Positions 62,934 to 64,000 of a DNA stretch of 64,000 nucleotides are shown in pieces; position 1 is the first letter of the stretch, and every line of letters starts with the position of its first letter. The stretch lies in NCBI RefSeq assembly GCF_003336245.1, contig NZ_QPHM01000001.1:434001-498000 (forward strand), in the 5' to 3' direction. The notes under the pieces are model-generated. The model did not search any database. It worked only from the letters and a program-made list of their open reading frames with translations, and was not told the origin of the DNA. This stretch comes from Haloplanus salinus (lineage in GTDB: Archaea > Halobacteriota > Halobacteria > Halobacteriales > Haloferacaceae). The position numbers and the translations under genes were made by a program.

Positions 62934-63322
62934 CGGCTGCCACCCCAGAGCGCCCCCGCGGCGCGCCGGCCGGCGAGGACGGCGGTGAAGCCGGCGGCGT
63001 AACTCGCCACGACGTATCCGAGACCGATCGCCGGCGTCGACTGGACGGTTTCCAGCGCGAACGTGCTGTACGTGGTAAACGAGGAGAGAAATCCGGTGCC
63101 GAGGACGACGCTCGTCTCCTCGCTGAGTACGCCGTGGAGGTCGGCCTCGGAGGCCAGAAAGCCGAGCGCGAGACAACCGAGAACGTTCGCCGCGAACGTG
63201 CCGGCGAGGCCGGGCAGCACGAGCGAGAGGACGTACCGGAAGGTCGCCCCGGCGAAACCACCGACTGCGACGAGGGCGGCGAGTTCGAGCAGCCGAAGCC
63301 GCGATGCCGTTGACCGGTCCAT
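62930..63322 (-). CDS. crcB: CrcB/Fluc fluoride channel subunit 2
   Basis: 130 residues from MDRSTASRLRLLEL; an in-frame GTG one codon earlier is possible. Four hydrophobic segments; conserved GTFAANVLGCLALGFL and GTGFLSSFTTYSTFALETVQ. First gene of the crcB pair, coupled to the second by an ATGA overlap. TATA-like attaata lies about 30 nt before the start. Confidence 0.93.
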   Translation of the reverse strand: MDRSTASRLRLLELAALVAVGGFAGATFRYVLSLVLPGLAGTFAANVLGCLALGFLASEADLHGVLSEETSVVLGTGFLSSFTTYSTFALETVQSTPAIGLGYVVASYAAGFTAVLAGRRAAGALWGGSR

Positions 63323-63407
63323 CACAACCGCCGGTTTCGAGGGCGGTCCGTATTAATCGGCACGCCGACCCGCCACCGCAGGGCATGTTCGTTTCAGTGA
63401 ACTTCAG

Positions 63408-63432
63408 TATAATTAACCATAAGTAAATTATA
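63408..63432 (+). promoter_or_regulatory. AT-rich inverted repeat upstream of the AmiS/UreI gene
   Basis: TATAATT-N11-AATTATA forms a 7-bp inverted repeat in an AT-rich island. It includes the probable TATA elements about 85-105 nt before the ATG at 63515. It may be a regulator site. A Shine-Dalgarno-like GAGGGGTGG precedes the ATG, so the transcript has a leader. Confidence 0.45.
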
Positions 63433-63514
63433 AGTCGTGGTTCGCCGTCTGTCCACGTGTCATGTTTCCAACTATCGTGGGCCACGGCAGTCGTCGTACA
63501 CCGAGGGGTGGACC

Positions 63515-64000
63515 ATGACGTTGTACGGCGTTCTCGGCATGGGACTACTGTTCGTCGGGGGCGTCCTCTTCGTCAACGGGATGTGGCTCCTCGGCTACGG
63601 CTCGGACAGGGACGTCGCGGTCTTCAACTTCCTCGTCGGCCTGATCACGTTCCTCATCGTCCTCTGGTGGGCGTTCGGCGGCGACGCCTCGGAGGGAACC
63701 GCGTTCAACGCCGCCGGAACGATGCTGTTCTCGTTCACGTACCTCTGGATCGGGGCGAACGCCATCCGCGGCGTCGACGATCAGCGCTCGTTCGGCTGGT
63801 ACTGCGGGTTCGTCGCCGTCACGGCGGTGCCGACGGCGTATCTCGTCTTCCGCTCCGGTGACGTCGGGTTGACGGGGCTGTGGCTCCTGTGGGCGGTGCT
63901 CTGGGCCGCCTTCTTCATCCTGTTGGCGCTCGAACGCGACGATCTCACCAACCCGGTCGGCTCGTTCACCGCCGTCACCGGCGCCGTCACGGCAGTCGGC
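63515..64000 (+). CDS. AmiS/UreI family channel, 3' partial
   Basis: 162 codons are visible and the gene runs off the window. Repeated membrane segments start with GVLGMGLLFVGGVLFVNGMWLLG, followed by FNFLVGLITFLIVLWWAFGG and FSFTYLWIGANAIRG. The AmiS/UreI family forms urea or short-amide channels, proton-gated in Helicobacter UreI. Here a nitrogen-uptake role is likely. The leader has a Shine-Dalgarno-like GAGGGGTGG and an AT-rich inverted repeat upstream. Neighbouring urease or amidase genes would lie beyond the window. Confidence 0.85.
   Translation, partial: MTLYGVLGMGLLFVGGVLFVNGMWLLGYGSDRDVAVFNFLVGLITFLIVLWWAFGGDASEGTAFNAAGTMLFSFTYLWIGANAIRGVDDQRSFGWYCGFVAVTAVPTAYLVFRSGDVGLTGLWLLWAVLWAAFFILLALERDDLTNPVGSFTAVTGAVTAVG

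Noticed and set aside
62930-63360. Fluoride riboswitch before the crcB pair
   Set aside because: Only about 30 nt separate the TATA box from the start codon, too short for the riboswitch fold.
1-64000. CRISPR arrays, rRNA operons or intact insertion sequences
   Set aside because: No regularly spaced identical repeats, rRNA-like sequence or transposase gene was recognised.

Overview
The window is a GC-rich, gene-dense haloarchaeal chromosome segment (class Halobacteria). The evidence is very acidic predicted proteins, an archaeal lipid gene (sn-glycerol-1-phosphate dehydrogenase), a two-subunit pyruvate:ferredoxin oxidoreductase beside an Lrp regulator, a HalX response regulator, a thermosome-like chaperonin, haloarchaeal pilin families, and a tRNA-Trp gene with a 103-nt box C/D intron. 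Many genes have a TATA-like box about 26-30 nt before the start codon, as expected for leaderless transcripts.

Layout. 1-1.9 kb: tail of a cytochrome bc-type complex and three small membrane proteins. 1.9-8.1 kb: divergent NAD kinase, M28 peptidase, thiolase/DUF35 pair, alpha/beta hydrolase, MeaB GTPase with a B12-binding mutase subunit. 8.2-15.9 kb: S9 peptidase, glycosyltransferase, UspA, DUF420 membrane protein, EgsA, and a sensor kinase with a degenerate receiver. 16.0-17.2 kb: a decayed surface-protein gene. 17.2-28 kb: aroA-aroC, DICT protein, porA-porB-lrp, dinB, HerA/DUF87 ATPase, tpiA. 28-32 kb: nitrilase, an 82-bp palindrome, MBF1, and a coupled hisC / adenylate kinase-like / CDP-alcohol transferase operon.

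32.1-33.2 kb holds the most unusual genes: two overlapping genes of the gp19 contractile-tail tube family, as used by phage tails and extracellular contractile injection systems. No sheath, baseplate, spike or ATPase gene lies beside them. Next come a GMC oxidoreductase with a Tat-exported partner behind a DtxR/SirR-like palindrome, FAH hydrolase, metallo-beta-lactamase, OsmC, an amino-acid permease with a TrkA partner, a HAD phosphatase, a SipW-type exported protein with a LamG domain, GTP cyclohydrolase III and a class V aminotransferase.

45-47.3 kb is a decay zone: a type IV pilin pseudogene with two lesions, a 2Fe-2S ferredoxin, a tyrosine-recombinase remnant and tRNA-Trp, suggesting an old integration site. 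47.3-50.5 kb: zinc-ribbon proteins, HalX regulator, membrane protein, FAD-linked oxidase. 50.7-60.6 kb: a type IV pilus-like locus, with PilB, PilC and five pilin-like proteins in one tightly overlapping operon plus a convergent sixth. 60.9-64 kb: divergent thermosome paralogue with a His/Asp tail, a two-subunit fluoride channel, and an AmiS/UreI channel cut by the window edge.

No rRNA, CRISPR array or intact insertion sequence was recognised. Most long overlapping frames are GC-rich shadows and were left out.
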